Source: Acidobacteriota bacterium (GTDB lineage: Bacteria > Acidobacteriota > Aminicenantia > UBA2199). Taken from it: 40,456 nt of DNA. Below the pieces are notes generated by a model. That model ran no database searches. It saw only the letters and a program-made list of their open reading frames with translations, and had not been told where the DNA came from. The stretch is from assembly GCA_030837085.1 (NCBI GenBank), contig JAUPLE010000650.1, positions 1 through 40,456 of the forward strand, written 5' to 3'. Positions 39,201 through 40,456 of the stretch are shown here, in pieces; position 1 is the stretch's first letter; each line of letters begins with the position of its first letter. The position numbers and the translations under genes were made by a program.

Positions 39201-40455
39201 CTTGTTTTTCAAGCCATTCAATATACGTTCGATAAGGTTTAACTTCCGGCAATTGATACATCCTTTTCTCTATATAACTAGAATATATCTCGAAAAATTC
39301 ATTATTGATTATCCCAAAGCACCATCCATCCATCAATATATGGTGAAAACTCCAAATCAACTCATACTCCAGTTTATCGATTTGAAGTATCGACACACGC
39401 ATCAATACCCCTCTGCTTAAATCAAAACCCCGTTTTCTATCTATTATTTTAAATTCTTCTATCTTTCTCACTGTTTCTTCATACGTCCCGACCTTTCGGA
39501 TATCCCGGTAAGTAAAATCGATGGCCCTATCTTTCAATACAACCTGCATAGGACGTTCGATATCCTTATCTACAAATGCAGTTCGTAATATATCGTGCCG
39601 TTTAAACAACTGGTTCAAGCTTCTCTCGATAATGCATATATCTAATTCTCCTTCCAACCGATAAGACATCTGCTCGAAATATGAATAAGACGCTTCATCC
39701 GCCAATGCATGGAACAACATCCCCTCCTGCATATAACTCAACGTGTAAAGATCAGCTATTCCAGGATACTCCTTAACTAATCTCTTTATGCTTTCTATCG
39801 ATAATCCTTTATATGTAAAATCACTGGGAGTAAACTCCGTATATTTTTTCTCACAGCAAAACCCGATAATATTCAAAAGCTCCGAATGGAAATTTGCCAC
39901 TAATCTCTGCATGGTTTCCGCCTTAAAATGCTTCGCACTGTAAGTAAATGCCATGGATAAACGGTTTGCAGCTATCATTCCATTTACTTCGATGAGGCAT
40001 TCCCGTCGATTATTCAATCCGATTGGATTTCCTGTCGATTCCCCGGCTATCTCGATAAACGATTTTTGCTTTACGTCAGCATCGAATTGCCCCAGGTAAT
40101 TAAAACTTAATTGAGGGTTTAATTTAAATTCAATATCTCTTTTATTTTCCTCTGCCGTCAAATATTTTATTATCCCATAACCGATTCCTTTATTGGGAAT
40201 TCGTCTTAAGGTTTCTTTGATCTCTTTTAACTGCCTAGCGATGTTTCCTGCGAAAGAAAAATCTAACACAACAGGATACATACTGGTAAACCAGCCAACT
40301 GTCCGGTTGATATCGATATCTTCCATTATCTCTTCCCTGCCATGGCCTTCAAGAACTATGGATATTGGATTTAGATCGAACGTTTTCTTTATCCCCAATC
40401 CCAGTGCGGTCAACAAGATATCATTTATCTCTGTTTTGTATGCATGGTTCACGCA
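33253..40455 (-). CDS. NRPS, 5'-truncated: E(partial)-C-A(Gly predicted)-T-C-A(Gly predicted)-T
   Basis: E-domain motifs EINDILLTALGL, EGHGRE, NRTVGWFTSMYPV; C HHILMDG; A YTSGSTGTPKG/MYGPTETTIW; T GGHSLK; C HHIVSDG; A YTSGSTGNPKG/MYGPTETTIW; T GGNSLN. Frame open to the window edge. Stop overlaps the start of the next gene (TAATG). Confidence 0.94.
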   Translation of the reverse strand, partial: CVNHAYKTEINDILLTALGLGIKKTFDLNPISIVLEGHGREEIMEDIDINRTVGWFTSMYPVVLDFSFAGNIARQLKEIKETLRRIPNKGIGYGIIKYLTAEENKRDIEFKLNPQLSFNYLGQFDADVKQKSFIEIAGESTGNPIGLNNRRECLIEVNGMIAANRLSMAFTYSAKHFKAETMQRLVANFHSELLNIIGFCCEKKYTEFTPSDFTYKGLSIESIKRLVKEYPGIADLYTLSYMQEGMLFHALADEASYSYFEQMSYRLEGELDICIIERSLNQLFKRHDILRTAFVDKDIERPMQVVLKDRAIDFTYRDIRKVGTYEETVRKIEEFKIIDRKRGFDLSRGVLMRVSILQIDKLEYELIWSFHHILMDGWCFGIINNEFFEIYSSYIEKRMYQLPEVKPYRTYIEWLEKQDKEVSARYWENYLDLFEEQTGVPKTKILLNEENNYRNETVSIVFDMEKTATVNRLAVQEHVTLNTVIQTLWGILLGKYNGKTDVVFGAVVSGRPSQLDGVESMVGLFINTIPVRISFEEKMKFHKLLQQVQKEALAGAPHHYCPLAEIQAGTVLNQNLIDHILIFENYPIVKQIEGYGREKNISTKTSLKLANAELFEQTNYDFNVILEGSEQLRIKYQYNGNVYEGTFVERLAKNFSAIFDQVIANQDLEIRELLPLSEEEKSRLLYEFNATEAKYPEDKNIHEFFAEQVVRTPDHIAVFGRGQILPNTVNNMFIAITYRELDDRSGCLALSLIMKGVLVNNIVAIMVTRSIEMIIVIMGILKSHGAYLPIDPDYPEDRIYYMLKDSAAKLLVTNRSLAKESKKVKRWGGATYYTEKLLRSSHPYTILPSYLQNSSNLAYTIYTSGSTGTPKGVMINHRSVANFMKGVTDIIPFTAKDRILSLTTISFDIFGLETLVPLVRGSLVIMGGREEQLNPEMAGIVIEKESISILQVTPSMLQMIMSLPGAAVNLKILKFLLVGGEAFPAPLLEKVRTFVTGKIFNMYGPTETTIWSTVKEVSEGETLNIGKPITNTTIYILDGAQHLVPIGVPGELYIGGDGLSRGYLNRPELTCEKFVKLPTIEGYCGGAGSVSFKKNPFVVGGIIYRTGDLARWQPNGNLEFFGRLDHQVKIRGFRIELGEIENRLLNHPGVKDALVMAREEANGDKYLCAYIISESELVISELRVYLSMILPEYMIPSYFMQLDKIPLTPNGKLDKKALPDPEINDYPGGKYVPPSSKLEGKLVEIWGEVLTLDKEKISVYGNFFQIGGHSLKATTLISKIHKELKVKVPLTELFKTPTIKALADFIRKEKEFKYSSIEPIEKKEYYPLSSAQKRLYILYRMNEQGKEYNIPFVSRLAGEIQKGMLIDVFQELINRHESLRTSFHMIDNQPAQRIHENVEFDIQYFDFTMGITSDTKEAIDHFIRPFDLSKAPLLRIGLIKESQGQNILMADMHHIVSDGVSMNILLRDFIAVNEGGDLPVLRLQYKDFSDWQNRGREKGVLKDQEAFWLKEFAGEIPVLQLPYDYTRPPIQGYEGNNISFEIDNETAQKLKDLALIEGVTLYMLLLSAFTIFLSKLGNQEDIVVGSPLAGRSHVDLQNIIGMFVNTLAFRNCPAGEKTFKGFLREVKGKTLRAFENQEYQYDNLVEKVVLNRDVSRNPLFDAMLMLQNMDATGIKNQDLNLSTYEYENKIAKFDLTLIGAELKNKLLFAMEYSTQLFKKSTIERFIGYFKKIISAILGDRERDRLLSEIEMLPDEEKRRILLDFNDTNADYPSEKTIHQLFEEQVKKVPDHIALVAREVLEKHEKFSIQPVVEVRPISLSYRQLNEQSNRLAGLLIEKGVLADNIVGIMMERSVEMIIGIMGILKAGGAYLPIDPELPQDRIDFMLKDSSAGILINETEIRNLNFNVHASKGDFCSSNLAYVIYTSGSTGNPKGVMIEHKAVVNFISAMTRIIPFKENDCILSLTTISFDIFGLETLLPLTRGSVVVIGSHEEQIDASAAFRAMEREKVNILQVTPSRLQLLLNDDRTKKSFENLTYLLVGGEAFSGSLLSMVRPMIRGRIFNMYGPTETTIWSTIADLSGEIPLTIGKPIANTVIYILDRYLTPVAIGVMGELYIAGAGVGRGYLNQPEMTSEKFDQDEISKGFYRGAGGAVFSKKAPLVYRTGDIARWLPDGNIEFFGRIDSQVKIRGFRIELGEIENRLLAYEAVKDAVVLIATGPDSENCLNAYIVMDGTFKISELKTFLALKLPHYMIPTYFTQLEKIPLTPSGKVDRKMLEMSKKYEDPDREYVEPATELEQVLATTWAAELKREQIGIDYNFFDIGGNSLNIIIIANKLSTILKKDIQMTTLFQYPTIRSLAQYLNQESSQTGNLMKKEKEERLIKRADDSLLDAVHFFEEIS
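37904..37935. repeat. Octanucleotide tandem repeat (aggtaaga aggtaaga tggtataa gggtgaga) in coding sequence
   Basis: Same 8-bp period and the same position upstream of A3 as 26793-26824; encodes HPYTILPSYL. Confidence 0.7.
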
Positions 40456-40456
40456 G

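Noticed and set aside
2-40455. Transposases, tRNA/rRNA genes, MbtH-like or PPTase genes
   Set aside because: Looked for in the ORF translations and sequence; none recognised in this window.

Overview
The window is a large NRPS/PKS biosynthetic locus cut off at both ends. A plus-strand assembly line covers about 2-15264: C(partial)-A[with embedded B12-type radical SAM]-T; A-T-C; a standalone B12-type radical SAM protein; KS-AT-KR-T-TE. A minus-strand line covers about 40456-24743: E(partial)-C-A-T-C-A-T, then KS-AT-KR-T-C-A-T-TE. The two lines converge on a middle block (15316-24704) holding a small secreted protein, a MacAB-like four-gene efflux operon, a membrane Fe-S/CCG-domain oxidoreductase and an acyl-CoA/ACP synthetase-like protein. 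The most unusual feature is a roughly 660-aa segment inserted near the N-terminus of the first adenylation domain, just before core motif a1. It contains a cobalamin-binding-like fold and a canonical CxxxCxxC radical SAM motif, and the A domain's catalytic motifs resume afterwards. A second, separate radical SAM gene lies in the same operon. Hand-aligned specificity residues suggest Gly, Gly and Ser for the minus-strand line. Other signals are a 21-bp tandem repeat array with a 42-bp higher-order period, 7-8 bp tandem repeats placed just upstream of motif A3 in three A domains, and a long near-duplicate C/A-domain tract in the minus-strand proteins. All domain calls come from motif recognition by eye; no database search was run.
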